A DNA stretch of 64,000 nt, taken from contig JANCRA010000019.1 in the NCBI GenBank assembly GCA_024362935.1, positions 14,132,501 to 14,196,500 on the forward strand. Reading direction: 5' to 3'. The position numbers and the translations under genes are program-made. The DNA is from Setophaga petechia (taxonomy: Eukaryota; Chordata; Aves; Passeriformes; Parulidae). The notes beneath the pieces were generated by a model that ran no database searches, had not been told where the DNA came from, and saw nothing but the letters and a program-made list of their open reading frames with translations. Of this stretch, positions 1 through 15,681 are shown piece by piece; positions within the stretch are counted from its first letter, which is position 1, and each line of letters opens with the position of its first letter.

Positions 1-3000
1 TCTGGGGGAGGCACTTGAGTAGGTCACTGTCAGACTAACAGGTAAGATCAACCCGTTTGGTAAAGGGAAAGATGTTAGAAGGAAACCAGATCTCGAATAA
101 GAGGAATTAAAGGTATCAGATGAGATTTGTTCAAAGTTTAGAGGGCTGTCTGTCTCTTGAGCAGTGACTGGAGAGCATTTCTATTTCAGAAAAAATAAAA
201 TGCAGTTTCCCAAGTCAGTGCCTGAATTGGCTGAACATTTCCAGATTGCCTAGGTCTGAATTCAAGGCTCCTCTCACCAAGTACCACACAAGGTACAACT
301 CCCTGGGTTTGAGGACACCTTTGTGAGTCATTGTACCACTGTCACCAGGGTAACTCCTGGCTCAGAAGCCAGACCTGCATTCATTTGTAGCAGGAGATGC
401 ATTTCAAAGCACATCCCCTTCTTCATTCATGGAGCACAACATATACTCACAAGCACAGTAGGAGGCAGCTTGAGTGAGGGAACGAGAGAGCTCTCCTCTG
501 CTTGCTCTTCAGAAGTGGCAGTGGACCAGGGGGAAACATCCAGTTACCCAGATCTGACTTGTGTGCTGGCAGCTGGGCCACACTGCTTTTGCATACTAAA
601 GCAGTGGTGTATGAAATGAACAAACATAAAAATGGGTATTGATGAAGTGTGATTCCACCCTTAAAGTGCAGCTGAATTCACTGCATCAGCCCAGGCAAGT
701 GCCAAAAATGTGAGGGAGCTGCAACAACATCACATAATCTGTACAATGAAAAAGCTCAGGGTTAAATGGACCTCACAGCATGAATGTAAGATTGCCCATC
801 TAGTGTGAGAGTATGAGTAAAATTCAGAGATAAATCCTGCAGGAATTGCAACAAATGGGATACATGAACAAATTTCAGGCCTGTGCAAAAACTATTGTTC
901 CAACCACTTAATGTCAGTACCAGGGGAGCATTGAGCTCTGCAGGTCATACATATCTATGGGTAAGCCAGTGACCAAGCTGTGTGCTTATTGTCTGCACAT
1001 TTACACTGCTTAGTCCTTGAAAATTTGTCATCTTTATATGGTTCTATTTACTCACTTGGCCCTAGGAAAAAAAAGTTGGTTAGGAAGGAATTAGTAACTT
1101 TTTTTAAACTTGCCTTTTTTCCCAAGAAAGGAGCAGAATGATCTCTATTTTTCCCCCTTGTTTTCCGCCAGCATGCTGAAAGATGGGCATATTATCATGC
1201 TGATAAATTTTCCAAAGAATTCTGAAGAGCTGATCTGAACCAAATGTAAATACTAAGCAACACAACTCTTGACTTCTTTTTTTTTTTTTGTTCAGTGTGG
1301 TTACAGAAATCATTAAGTTGAGTAGGGCTTGGACTGAGATCTGTAATACTTTTTTCCATGTTCATCAGAGACCACTAAGTAACTTGAAAAATGTTCTTTT
1401 GTATCTTAGTAAACAAAAACAAAAATTAAGACCAAGTTTTTCCTCTATGTCATTCCAAGGTGAAACATTTTAACTTCCTTTGTGGTTTGTTCTTCCCTTG
1501 AAAGATGTATTAGAGTTTTAAAAGTGCCTTTAGACTGACAGACTGGCATGTCAAAACTGGTCCGGTTATTACTGATGCTTTATGCTCTCTGGAGCATGAC
1601 TGCCACAGTTATTTGGTTCTCAGTTATATGTTCGTGTGGGTAATTCCACTGCAGTCTTCCAAGGAGAAGTTCAAAACCATCAAGATTTATGCTGCTTCTG
1701 ATCCCTGAAATGTGATCTGTACACATTGTTTGTAAAGCACCTGAAGTTTATTAAGTTCTTGGCGCTCATGGGCATTTTTTTCACCTAAAAGCATCCACCT
1801 ACTGTTTATTGAAATCTACGTAGATCTGAACAAACTAAGCCCAGGGCTGTATCATCATGACAGGCAGCCACAGAGGAGTTAACTAAAATGTGCAAGCTAA
1901 GTCTCAATTTGTAATTAATAATTAACATTCATAAGATTTCAAACCCTTTACTCCCACTGTCAGGCTGTTACTTATCAAAATGTTTTCAGTGCAGTCAATG
2001 AAAGGTGTATAACTGCTGACAAACTTGAAAATGAGTCTGCAAGCCTTCAATGCTTGGTGTACACTGCTGAGTCTTAATCAAAATCTTGCCGTTGCTTATT
2101 CAGGACAAACTAGATCCATTATATAGCTGTTGTTACTTTGAAAACTAGTATTATTCATTTTTAAAATTATTATTTATTTATTTTGACACTCTAGCAGGTT
2201 TTAAGAAGATTCATAGAAGTTTAGAGTAAGAAGAGTAGAAGTAGAGTACAACATGTGTGGCTAACAATTGGGCAGCATATGTCAGTAAGTCAGACCAGCA
2301 TGGAACTGGCAGGATAAACCCCCCTATTTTCTGTGGAAATAAATCTGCAGCAATTCCCTTTGATTTCTCAAACCACCCATGCACACAAATTGGGCCAGAA
2401 ATTTGACCTGATGTGAAACAACATACATGTCCTGATGCTGAATAATGCTGGCTACATCTTTAGTTGCCATAGGAGGTTGCATTTCTTCCACAGCCAGCTT
2501 CCTTCACTTCATCTGTTAGTCCCTTCACTTGATAATTTGCATTAACTGTATTACTGACAGCTAAAAGAAAGCTGAAATGGAATGTGACCATCTCCTCTTG
2601 AAAGCCACAGCAAAAGAGATACCATGATTTTTCTCCCTCTTACCAGACTTGCAATTGCAACAAGGAAAAGAGAGGCTGGCCTGTGACGATTGCTTTTTTT
2701 TGCACCCTTTTCTTACACATTTTTATGCTATACCATATACTTTGACTTTGGAATATCTTTCATAGACCATAGATGCTGAAGTCTTTTACTCATAATTGAT
2801 ATCCCACAACCCAGTGCTGGGAAACACAGCACTGTAAGAAAACTGGTATTGGCAGTGACTCAGTTGAGCTTTGCATGTGATATTTAATTTGGGAAAAACA
2901 GAGAATAAAATGCTCACTGGAACAGAAATACCATAGTAGCCACCTTCTTACATTTTCATCCCTCTTCAACCTGAAAAATTACTGTGGGTTCTAGAACTAG

Positions 3001-6000
3001 GTGTTTAACTTAACATCTCCTACATGTCAGGTCCCCTTGTGTACCCTATTTCTCTCCACTGATCTCAGCAATACAAAGGAAAGGAAACCTTAATTTTTGC
3101 TGCTGCATGTTGATAGATTGACATGAGCCACATTAAGTTAACACCAAGCTGTGAACCCTGACACAGATGCTTTATTAGCATTTAAATCAATGGTGGGTGA
3201 TCACAGGACATAATATGAGAATCATATTCTTAGAATGACATTAGCATTAGAACCCTTGAGACACAGAATATTCACTAGAAATTTCAAACTTCTCAAGCAT
3301 CTAGAAATATGTCTTATCCTGCCAAGTACTGAACATCCATCTTTTGTAAAAAGCTGTTCCACGCATTTCTGAAAGCTGGAAAAAGGAATGCCACCTCCAC
3401 CCTTAAGCCACTGGGAGAGATAGCAAGTTGTCAGTGTGTTTTATTTCAGATGATTGAAGGTTTAACTCTGCTTTCTTACAGTTTTGGTAACAAAGATCTA
3501 TATTTACTAAGGAAGTCGTTGTTCTTCACCTCCCACATGCTATTGCTTCTGTTTCTTATATTAAAATTATTTGATTTTAAGATATATTGATTTTGATTTT
3601 TAAATATATTAAGCGACTAAGGCTCATGCTGACTTCATGGAGAACTCTTAATTTCTCAGTACCTCCGATCCTCACTCATTAGTCCTCTACTTCATTTTCT
3701 CAATAATGCAGACCTACGTTCATTTTCCATGAGATTTTTATGCTCTTTAATGTCTCACACTGAAGACTCTTTTTTCCTTTAACTGAATGTTACTAACATA
3801 CAGCTTCTGAAGGCATTCTTTATTTCAGCAGTTAGATATTAGCTATTCACCTGGAAGTTAGATGATAGGTATTATCCCCAGTTTTAATAAAGAAAGTTTG
3901 TGACCTGTGGGCAAATGGGTAAAGGTTCCTCCTTCTTATACATTTTTTTCATGAAATCTCATTCTTCCTGCTGATGGCTGTGTAAGGTTCCTCTCAAAAC
4001 TGGAACTATTTCTTTATAACTGAAATTAGTTGCTAACTGAAGTAGTGGAAGATTACAGTGATGTTGATGAGAAGACTGCTGGAACTGACTAGAGAAACTA
4101 GTAATTAGTGAAAATTAATCTCAACAATTACAGTAGGAGAAATAAATCTAAGGGTTCTTGCAGGTTTAAGACACATTGCAAACTGAAAACTAACATTACA
4201 ATTCTCTAAGCCTGTTATTTCCTTGAATTTAAATAGATTTCCTAGCAATTCTTAGAGTATCTTTGGGAAGAAATTATTTGCTTGCAATTTTTTGTGCCTA
4301 GTGCTTTTCCTAGCCTTCTTGTGAAGCTTGACTGACAAAACCATGGAGGTCCACCCACATTTGTTTCAGTACATAATGTAAGTGATACTGCTTACATAGT
4401 ACTGTTTGCACAGTGAGACTGCAGGTGGTGAGAATGGCATAAAGGCTGCTGAATAAGCTTCTTATTTATGGGGAAAAAAACTTATAGAAGACTTTTCTTG
4501 AGAAGAATAAACCCACCTTTTATTCAGACTTTCATACAACACCTATTTCTTCAGGCATGCAGCACTTTTCTTACTCACTAGTATTCTGGATAGCTATTCT
4601 GTTTGACTGCATAGGCCTCCCAGGGATAGCCTTGGATGGCTGAATCTGAATATCTGGGCAGTATCTCCAACAATTTTGCTTCTCTGTTTCATGAGACAGA
4701 ATCCAGCTTTATTAGATTTTTTTTTCCCCTGATTTAATGTGCTGGATATGTGCATGGTTTGATGTGCAGTGTAATGCTTGTTTGGCTTTATTTCCCCTCT
4801 GTGGCATATAAAATCTAATAAGCAAGATTTTTTCTTTTGTTGCTATGGCAGGAAGATTCTTGAAACACTTAATGATAGAAAATAATTTAAAAACAAAAAC
4901 CAAAACCAAAAAAACCCTCAAAACAGCAGAGGGGCATCTCACTTCTATTTTTGGCAAGTTTGTTCACATGTGTTTACAGAGCCAGAATTCTGAAATGCTC
5001 TAAGCTAAAAGTTCCACAGTGAAACCAAGCCAACCTCATAAAGTTCAGTAACTCCAGAGTCTGAATTCTTATACTAAATGTATTATTGTTCAAAAGGAAC
5101 TTGTAAGGATCATTTACATGGGAAGGCAGGCCTTCCTAAAAATTTCCAAATAAAGAACTACCTGCTTGCCACAATGATGAAACAGGTAGGGACTGTGCTT
5201 TACATTCCATAATTTCATCCATGCAGTTGTTCAGTATTGCAGAACCCCATTTATAAACTTCAAGAGATTTTCTTGCCCAGCTTCATCTGAAGATTGATAT
5301 TTTTCCAGGTGTAACTGTTACAAAAATTTCTAGCAACATTTATAGTGTTTATTTGTTTTAGGTTTCAGGAGGTGCATAATCAGAATGTGGTGTAAAATTA
5401 ATAATGCAGAGAATTACAAGATGACACTTCTATAAAAAACTGGTGAGGAAAGGTGCTGAATTGGATGCCCTGGTTGTGTGGTGTTTTAAGTTTCATTATT
5501 AATTTTGGTTTGAAATCACATTTGATTACTATGTGGAGGAAGAGGGGAAAACTTAAAACTTACCAAGCATTTAATGTTTTTATTTCTTCCCTTATATTTA
5601 CAATGTTTTCCTTCCATCTTCCTGTTTATTTATCTCATTTCCCATCTTTTCCAGTACTCCCCAAAAACTCTCCTGCATGATCTGTTCTACCAAGTTTTGT
5701 CCAGCCTAACCTCACAGGAAGCTATAGCCAGCCTTTCACACTGCCCCCAGAATGCACACACACACCACAGGACCCCTTTGGGTCTGAAAAATTCAAGAGA
5801 GAGCAGGAGGGCAAGGGGATGTACTGAGGGTGCAGGGAAAAGCTCTAACAGGAGCAAGTTCTTCTATTATGGTGAGGCCTTTCTGCTCTCCCTGTACTTT
5901 CTGGTACTCTTGTTTCCTTCAGGGCACTTCCTGAGCTTTCCAGTTAGAACCAAAAAAAGGAACAAATAAAGCATGTGGAACCTTATCACTGTCACATTAT

Positions 6001-9000
6001 GTTGATGTTACTTTTCCACACTGGAAAATATTCACCCTGTTTAACTGCAGGTATCAAATTTATGCTCACCCTGCAGGCTCAGCTGCTTCCACGAGTCAGA
6101 TAACTCAATTAAATGCTCCATGTTGCAACCAGCACCAAGGTAGTCGCGTAACTTTCCCTTTTTGTCACATCCATGTACTTCTAGTGCTTTTTCCTGCTTA
6201 AGGAGACTGGCAGGGCTGTTGCTAAGTGCTGGAATAACTCATCCTTGATGAGTTATCAATGAGTTGTGCAATCAACAGAGTTAACAGCTTCTCTGGCACA
6301 AGCAAAATAGTGTGGCAGGAATTTTCTTAGTAAGTGTCCACCTTAAGTCAGTAAAGTGTGACTGCCTGGGGCAAAAAGCACAGCAGAAAGCCAATCTGGC
6401 TTTGCCTCACTCAATTTTAAAGAGACAAGATGAGCTTACAATTCTGTTAAAAGCAACTTTTAACCAATCGCTTTTTTTCATGGAGGTGTTAAAAGTAACC
6501 AAATACAGTCATACACAGCTAGGTATGAGTTTGTTGGTTTCTTGCAATCTTGGAGTCACGTAGGAGTTTTTTACAGGTACAAAATCTTGCAGCACACAAC
6601 TTCTGAGGCTAGGACTCAAGAAAGGAACAAGAAGAACCTGGTACTTCTTCTAAAGGGCCCTAGGAATTGCTGGTGCCAGGAAAAATTAACATCCTGTTTA
6701 ATGGAAAAATATTTTTTCATGGGTCAGAGGCATAACACTGATATAATACAAAAAAACATATGTGAAAACAAGAAATTTACAATATCTTGTTGAAATATAA
6801 TCTGAGGAAATGATGTAATTACATCTTATAATAAGAACCTGGTTTTGATTATTTCTCTCAAATTCTTCTCAATGTCCCAAGTGCAAGCAATATTGCTGCT
6901 ATAGCTTGCACAGAAAGTTAAAAACTAAGGTCAGATAAGCATACACAAACTCCAACATGTTTTACTAGGTTATGAATTAAGAGAGAGTAGCTGGAATTTC
7001 AGATCTCATTTTGCAATACTTGGTGAGAGTGGGAGCATCACTTAATCTGTAAGATGTTATAAATCTCTTTTATATTTGAGCATGGGGAAAACAATGAAAA
7101 TAAATCAGATTATGAGCCTGTTAAAAATTGTATAAACTGTTCTCTATTTTTTTCAGATCAACAGATCTCATGAGGCTGACAAGACTCAACCTTCACTTAG
7201 ATACCTTTACTTCAGACTCACTTTCATGCCAGCATTCCACAACAGTTCTTGATCTTAGGTTTTGAAACAGAAGAATAAGAAAGCTCCATCAGGATCAAAC
7301 CCTTCATGGACTGTCCCCAGGCATGCTCAGGCCCAAAGTGATAATTCACGAGGGCCATCAGTTCAGTATAATGGCTCATAAAAGATCAAACTTAGGGGTG
7401 GCACAAGGGAGGATGCTAGATACAGAAAGAATTCTGGGTCAAGCTTGAAGGTTAGGCAGATAGCTCAAAACAAGTAAACAAAACAAGGTTTTGGAAATTC
7501 AGTGATGATCTTTCTTCATGTGAGAGGTACTAGAGCTGCCTGGCAACATCTCCCCACTGAGAACAAGGCCCTGAACACTGTAATGAGTGGGCAAAGTGAG
7601 AGTGACTGGAAACCCAGCCTATTACAGGGCTGTGAGGATTGGCAGTGGCATGGAGCACACTGCACAACAAAGGCCACAACAAGAAAGGAATATCATCTGT
7701 GCAACTGGGAACACGGGGCATTTGGGAAAGAAATCAGTAAGTATTCACAGGAAGTAGGATCTTCAGGAAAATGAACCATAAATCTGTTGACTGAGCACAG
7801 GTGATGAGTTCACTTTAAAAACTAACTAACCTTTTAATTGTTTGAAATATTATTAAGGATAATGCTTTAAAAGTAGTTTTCTAAATGTTGTCTTTATAGC
7901 CTTTTGCATCTCAGAATCATATACAAAACAAATTAGCACCCAGGATGGATTTTTTAAAAGCCAGAGAACATCTCCTCTTGTAGTTAGTCTCCAGTTGTGT
8001 CAGTCTGGCCCCCTCTGCAGTACTGCTGATTTGAGTGCACACAGGGATTTAAAGCTCTGTTGTGCTACAGCCAGATATCTCTGCTTTCTGAGTTTACCAG
8101 GCTGCACAGCCCTGCAGAGAGGGAGGCAGGTCTGGATCATGGTGGGAGGGCTGGCTGGGCACTGGCACTGTCCTGTGCTGTGTGTACTGCTGTGTCCCAC
8201 CTCGTGTGAGGACCGGAGGGTCGTCCCAGCTCCATGCAGCCTGTGAGCTCAGGGGAATACACCAATGGGTTATTTGCTTATTACTCCCTCCAGGTTCTCA
8301 CTTCTCTATGCCATCTCCTTTCCAAAAAGCTGTGATACACTTCTAGAAATTTAAAGAGGCTTTCACGGCTCTAGTGTAGTATTTTGCAATGTGTCCCTCA
8401 GGAGGAAGTGTGGAGGTGTGACACGATGCAGCAGGGAGCTGCTGCCACCTGCTCTGGCACCCCTCTGCAGAGCCTTGCTCTGGCTGTAGCAGCCCATTCC
8501 CCCTGTTTCATTTCCACCCAGCATAATGACTGTGTGGTTCTAGGATCAGTCTGTTCATGTGGCCCATGGCATAGGGAACGATTCTGTTTTTTCTCCCAAG
8601 CAAGGATTTCTCTTGGATTGGTTCATACATGGCTGCACCTTTTCTAGATTGAAAACATAGTAATGTTGGAGGTTTTTTTGTTCTTTTTCTCTTTCTTTTT
8701 TGTTCTTTCTTTTAAATACGGTTATAGAATTGAATTGGTAAGATGCAGAACCTTTGTTTTTTACACACATACCATAGGTGTAGTTACCCATTTTCGGCCA
8801 CATTCTCACATGCTAAAGTAAATCACAAATAATATTTTTTTCTGTAGAGACAACTAAACAAGTGGGGAGTACAATTCATATTAAAACCTTGAGGAAGGTG
8901 CTGCCTGTGTTGCTGTCACCACTTCTTGTCTCCTCTGTAAAGTTTTTAAGCCCCAAGAAAATAATGACAGAACTTTTCAAAGAATGTGATGAGATACATG

Positions 9001-11074
9001 TCACATTAAAAGAATTGAGAACTCTCAAAATCTACAGTCTTCACAGCTTTCCTTTGCTTTAGGTGTTGCATTTAGTGCAGATAGACTTAAAATGTGTAAT
9101 GAGAGTCCATCCAGTCCTAATTAATCTGACTCATCTGGCTGCAAGGGAACTGTGTATGTGGACAAAAGGCAAGTTTCTGTAACATGATTAAAAATGCAAG
9201 GCTCCTTTCTCTCAAGAGCAGCATGGACACTGCAGGGGGATAGAGTTGATCCAGGTGGTACCTGCAGTTCAGGCAGGCACACATTGACAAAGATACCTGA
9301 CTTCTTCAAGAGTCCACCTCACAAATACAAGATGTCATGACAGCCTTGGTAATGGAGACCAGATCTCTTTATAGCTGACAGAAACATTTGTTTGCATTCC
9401 ACCAGATGATTCTGTTTCCCATCACTAAGAACTTTAAGAATTTCTTGACATTATGAGTTTTTTAATAGCTTTTCTTTTTATTAACTTAAACAATTTTCCA
9501 TTAACGTGCCAGTGTTCTAACTATTTGTTTAATGTCTGAGGGCGATGTAAAATCACCTTAATGGCTGCTATATCACCATTTTCTGTGCTGGTCTATTCTT
9601 TCCCCAATATGTAACTTGAGTAATCCTGTCTTTAAGAATCCTGTGTTCTTGCTGGAACAGTATGTTGTCATTATAGTAAAAACAGTATAAAGCTCAGTCA
9701 GCCTCAGACAAGTTCTGACTCATAAAGAAATACAACTGATATCCAGAAGATTTCAGGATGTGTGTCAGTGTAAGAATTTTTTCTTTTCCCTTTTAAGAAA
9801 AAATGGGGAGTTTTATATTATTTTAACTAGTTTTGACAGGTTTTTAATGTTTTTTGCTAAAACCACAAAAAACATTCTTTACAAACTCCCATTTTATTCT
9901 GTTTTATTGCACTGGTGTACCACTATTCTGAATCTTTTCTTGAATGCTTTTAATGACAGTCTTTACTGACAGGACAGAACACTTTCATTACAGAAAGTTT
10001 TCATGGGAAGGATTGTGAGGTTCTGAGTCAATGCAGGTCATTCATACCCATGGTGTATTCATAGCAATTATATGCTCAGTCATGCTTCATTTGTGAATTT
10101 GTGGCACATAAATGATTTATCCAGGGAGTACAGAGGTAAACAGAAAAGTTTCAGCTGAAAACTTTATTGGTAGACTCAATTCTATTTTCATTGAAAATAT
10201 GTCAAATACCCTCTTCGCATCAGTAATCAATACACATAAATCAATTTCTATGTTTAAAAATATAAAATTATATCACCCATCAATGTCAGTCTTCTGTAAC
10301 TGTGAACCACAAATCATCTGACTACTGAAAAAATTTATTACATTAGACATTAAGAAAAAACATTAGCTGGATGGCAAGCAAAATAAACAAACATGGAAAT
10401 TTGGAAGAACCTATTTGAGTGCCTGTTAGGGGCTGTCATGCTTCCCAAGGCATGTTGTGAAACAGTTTCTGTCTGTCTACTGCATTTATTGGCACTATCA
10501 CATATCATCTCTGGAGCAGATTTGCATAGCCAGTCTTTAATTTCTAAAGAACAGGAAGCAAGTATACATGGATTTTCTGGGTGTGAATTTGAGGAAGAAC
10601 AATTGATTCTTTGCATACTTCTCACTTTTTCCTTGCCTTTAGATTTACTGATATGTGTTGCTTTGCAAAAAAAAACCAGAAAACTCAACACACTTAAAAG
10701 TAATCTGAGAAAGACTGGATTTTGAGAATCCCTAGCCCAATATGTCTGCACAAAGGGGAAATATTACATGTTCTTTTAAATTTAAAAAAGCCAATAAATT
10801 TAAGCAGTTAGGCACATCTAATCTATTTTTTTTTTTTATTTCATATTTGAAATATATAATTTTTATCTCAGGCATCTTGGGAACAAAAATCAAGTTTTAT
10901 TTCTGGTCATTGATATCTGACTGAAAAGATTGCATCAAGAATATGATTTGTGTGCTTTCATTTCAAAGTAGCTGGAGGAGTGCTGTGTTAAAGCCACATA
11001 GGGTGAAACAAGGTAAATGGCTAAACTTGTCCTTTTATGAACTGCAGTGTGGGTCACTTAAGAAACTTCTCACA
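1..11074. other. Intergenic DNA, left part
   Basis: AT-rich sequence with no recognised exon, RNA gene or repeat family, apart from T-rich stretches (8671-8714) and short A-rich runs (around 4890-4915). Open frames are short, overlap on both strands and show no protein features. The frame at 5574-5969 (131 codons) is low-complexity. The frame at 10350-10751 (133 codons, minus) has an equally open frame on the other strand. Confidence 0.7.
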
Positions 11075-11390
11075 GTCTGAAACTTCCTCAAGGGAGGCAG
11101 TGGAGGAGGGGTGCTGATTTTCTCTCTCCAGTGGCACATGGAATTGGAATGAAGATGCATCAAGGGAAAGTCAGATGGAAGATTTCTTCACCAAGAGAGA
11201 GGTTGGTCACTGGAACAGGCTCCCCAGTGAAGTGGTCATGGCACCAAATTTGTCAGAGTTCAAGGAGTGTCTGAGCAATGCTTTTTGTGATATGGTTTAA
11301 TTTTTGGTAGGCCTCTGAGGATCAGGGATTTGAACTTGATGGTCTTTATGGATCCCTTCCAACTTCTTATATTGCAAAATTCTCCAGTGA
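11075..11390 (+). mobile_element. CR1 LINE 3' fragment (decayed)
   Basis: It contains GGTCACTGGAACAGGCTCCC, GAGTTCAAGGAGTGTCTGAG and GATGGTCTTTATGGATCCCT-TCCAACT in CR1 order. It ends in a degenerate tail without the clean ATTCTATG repeat. An old copy. Confidence 0.75.
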
Positions 11391-14300
11391 CTCCACTGGA
11401 GAACTTGGTGATGAGATCCAACTGCTGTGGTTTTTTGAGTCCATTTCTCCACATTAAGTAATTTCTCCTTAGAAAGTAATTAGGGTCTGTGTGGGCTGAC
11501 TAATTACCCACCTTGAATTGCAGTTTTGCTGCCTGCTCTGCTAAAGGCTGCCACATTCTGCCACCCAGTTGCTTATATGAGTACTCCCTGATCGCTGTCT
11601 GAGGAACAAGTCAGTTAAGCAGAAACCTACCAGTCTGTATTAACTCTGTAAAATTTTTATGAAATTAAGGTGGGAAATGATCACACAGCAGCTCTGGTCA
11701 GAAGGACAGTGTGCTGGACATGAAATTAATGGCAGAAGGCACAGTAGTCCCAGGACATTTTAGAACTTCAGCAAATTAATTCAGAGGACTGTTATTTTAG
11801 ATTACTAATACATCTTGCATTTCCTGCTAATTGTAAAGTTTTCACATTACTATATTAATATTGCCATCCCATTATATGAATGCTTTTTTCTCAAAAAAAT
11901 TCCCTCTGATTTTAAATTTATAGTAAGAGTTTAATAGAAATTAATTGGTTAGACTCTTTATTATATCAAATACCTTTGTTATGATCTGATTCCAATATTC
12001 TGTGTGTGTCTGTTAACACACATGTTAAGCAGAAAATACTTCAGCCTTTGACATGAGGCAGAATGAAAGAAGTTGTGACACCTAATTTTGCACAGAGACT
12101 CCAGAACTGTCAACCCATCCCATCTCTTGTACTTCAGATGAAAAAATATTTGGTGCTCTGCAACCACATCCAACATGGCATACAATATATTCTTTTGACT
12201 AGTAGGCATCCTACTATAAAGAGAGGGTTTTGGGTTTAATTTTTTGTCCTTTCTGCCACTTGGCAGAAATATTCTTAGCTTTCTAAAAACAGATTAGATA
12301 TATTTATGTGACCCCATGTGTTCCAAGCAGCAGTGAAATAACTTCTTCAGTACCATCAGTGCTATCATTCACTGTCCAAAGAGATTCAGTTCTTTCCTTT
12401 ACATGGTCACAATAACAAGAAGCAATATTGTGCTTACAATATTTACCCAACAAAATCCAAATAGTTGAGCTCAGCCCTTCTCACCCTTTGTACTTCTCCT
12501 GCCAGGAGTGTTCAGGGCGTAGATAACCTACAGGCAAACAACAGCTCAGCTGTCTATTCATTAGCTTGCTTTCAAGGCTGAGTTCACTATTACCTGTTCC
12601 TTTGAAACAGGACACACTGGCTTTCTATCCCTTTATGCATTCCTTCCCCTGTGTGTCTTTCAGGTCTGGGGCAAATGTTAGGCTTTCTTATGGTCTTCAT
12701 AAAACCTCTTCTTTTTACGTGCTTGTTTTAGACATTAGGTAATCTAATATTGACTTCGTCTTTGGTACCTCCGTTTCCACCCACTGAAACAATAGAACAG
12801 TTTACACTTCAAAACTGCTCTTTGTATTAACTGACAAGTGTGTGCCCATGCAAGTCATCCATTCTGGCTTTGGTAGAAAGGGAATAATGGTGAAAAAGAG
12901 AATGCCCACGTGTTTTCTTCATAATAGCAATCAAAATAAAAACCTGGTCCTCTCATATCACTTTTTCAGAGAGACTGAAAGTTCTCTGTGGGGGAGTTGT
13001 GTCTGTGACAGATCTGCAGGTGAGGGTGAAAGAATCCTTGAAGCTGGGCATTAGGAAGACTGGAGGTATGCATGGTGGAAGGGAAGATGGAAAACCAAAG
13101 ATATCTAATTTGTAGTATATATACAGGAATAAACTTTGATTATATAGGAAGGGAATATGAGTTATTAGGCTACTTCAGGAAAGTAAGGTCTTGCAGAGAG
13201 AAGCAGCAAATATCTTGTGTTTATTTCTCTAGACAGGCTCACTGAGAGGAATGCCAGTCCATCTCCTTTTTGCTGCACTGCATATTTACATCTTAAGGGT
13301 TGGAAAAAGATTTGGAAAGGGTAAGGTGAGAAAAGAACCCATATAAAACACAATAGGATAGCTGTGAGGACAGACAAGTTCCTACAAAAGTAGTTTTTGT
13401 TATTGCCATGGTGGTACATTCTTTGATAATACAAAACATACCATAGAAAATCCTCTCATCTCTGGCTTGGCTTTAACAGGCTGTTTAGCAATACAGAAAT
13501 CACTGCAGTTTACTGTACTGTAACTTCCCACCCTGGAATTTGACTAGGAAATTGGTTGTAACTTTATATAGGCGAGGAGACATACTGACCACCATGCAAA
13601 ATCCTTCCTCTCCTACATACTCCACCAGAAAAAGAAAGTTAAGCTTATTGCAACTGGGAAAGTTGAAGCAACTATTACTCCCTTATGGCATGGATATACG
13701 TTTATGGCATGTCCAAATTCTCCCCCAAATTCTGGGGAAGTTTCTTAAACAGTGAAAATTTATTTAGCACCACACTTAGGACTAACTTACAGGTTGAGCA
13801 CACACCTGTGAGACACAGGAGTACAGGAGTGGAGTTCCTTCACTGGACAGGAAGGATAACAGGAACTCCTTACATTGCCATGGGCACTGGAGGAGGCAGC
13901 ATAGCTACACCCAAAGAGGCAGACAACTTTGTATTTTGAGAACCGATGCTATTACACAGTACATTCATTTCAGGATTTTTGTTTTAATGCAGCTATTGGT
14001 GCAAGAAAAATAAATCCACAAAATTTCTAGATTTGTACCTACTTGCAAAAGAACCCTGCCAAAAACTTTATAAGAAAGAAACATACAGTATTTATGTTTT
14101 CAATAGTCTTTCTTACTTTGATTCTGTTGAAAACAGAATTCTGTAAAAATTGCAATGATCATCATTTGCCAAAAAGATTTGTACAGTCTTTTACACAATT
14201 TCATCTTTTTTTTCTAATAGTTTCACTAGTTATAATAATGTGTGTATTCATTTAAGGGATATTTTTACTATACTATGAATATACATATTTTTATGTGACT

Positions 14301-15661
14301 TTAAACACATTAGAGAGTTGGGACTGTGAAAGTCACTTTGAAATCAATTTAATACTGAGAAGATTCAAATGTATAAATACAAATTTATTATAAACACCTT
14401 TCCAGCTACTAATACTAGCACAGCATCATGAGAGCTTCTATGGAGCAAATTAACAACATCTCAGCCAGACCCAATACAGTGACTCATGAATGAAAAAAAA
14501 TCTCCAAATAAAATGGAAACTCTTGGCGGATTTTTAAGTGCTTTGGTAAAGTAGAACTTCTCAAAGTGATCATAAGTGCCTACAAAGCGATAGAGAGGGG
14601 CCAAAGTAAAAACAGAAGCTTCAAACTTAATTCTCTTTGTCTGTAGAAAATATTTTAACTACATTTTCATACTATTCAAAGTATTTGCTTCTCCTCTGTC
14701 TTTACCTCAGGGTTGTAGGTAGTTACTCTGTTGAGATCATGTTGGGTAGGCTCTTTCAGTCTGTCAGCTTTCCTGTAACTTCATTTTCAATATTAAAGTT
14801 TAATTTGAAACCATAATACCAAAATTCAGTATTAGATTAATCATCCACTAAAGTAACAAAAGAAAGTCCCAGATCATGCTAACGAGAACTAACTATTTTG
14901 TAAAGTACTTGATTATGTATGACATAATAAATAGTTCCTGCTTTGGGGCTTTCCCTTAACTACCATTACACAGATCCTTTAAATGAAGCTTCACTTCAAT
15001 ATACTTGAAGACTTTCTGAAACAGCTTTATTAGGATGTAGAACTGTGTATTAGGAAAGAAACAAAACAATTACAAAAGAAAAAGAAGAGACACTTGTGGG
15101 CAAAGTAGCAGGAAAGAATAATTGAATAATACATAAACAATAATTCATTGTTCAGAATATTATTCTGGGGACTAAGAGTTTCTGATCACTGAAATCCAAA
15201 AATTACCTTCCTGTGCTGTATGGTATTTAATAATTTCTCCTTAAAAGCCTGCCAATGTAAGCAATTCATAATTACCATAATTTGATTTTATGGAATTTTG
15301 TATTTATGTATATTGGCTTTACATCAATAATTCTAGTTATGTAAATACATATTTTATAACACTATTTATGTCAATATTTTAGCAAATACTGGCTATTTCT
15401 GGTGGCCCTGGATGTGCCTGTGTCTCTCTGGATCTAGACTTGCCCTAAACATGTTCATTCCATGCTGTGCAATGAAGGCTTACTCTGACCTCTCTCTCTC
15501 CCCCATCCCTGGTCACACACACATGCAGAGCTTTATTTTCCTTGGAAGAGAAACTCCAGGGTAATGGAGATGCTGCACCATATTCCAGCAGCTGTGCTCA
15601 TGGCAGAGAGATCTGCAATCGAAGGTCTGGTCAGATATCTTCAGGAAGTCCCAATCACCAC

Positions 15662-15681
15662 TTTTTTTTTTTTTTTTTTTT
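15662..15681. repeat. Poly(T) run
   Basis: Twenty consecutive T in intergenic DNA. It is not followed by any recognisable retrocopy on the minus strand. Confidence 0.95.

Noticed and set aside
10350..10751. 133-codon minus-strand frame in the left intergenic region.
   Set aside because: The opposite strand is equally open (110 codons), there are no motifs, and it is not preceded or followed by splice-like coding context.
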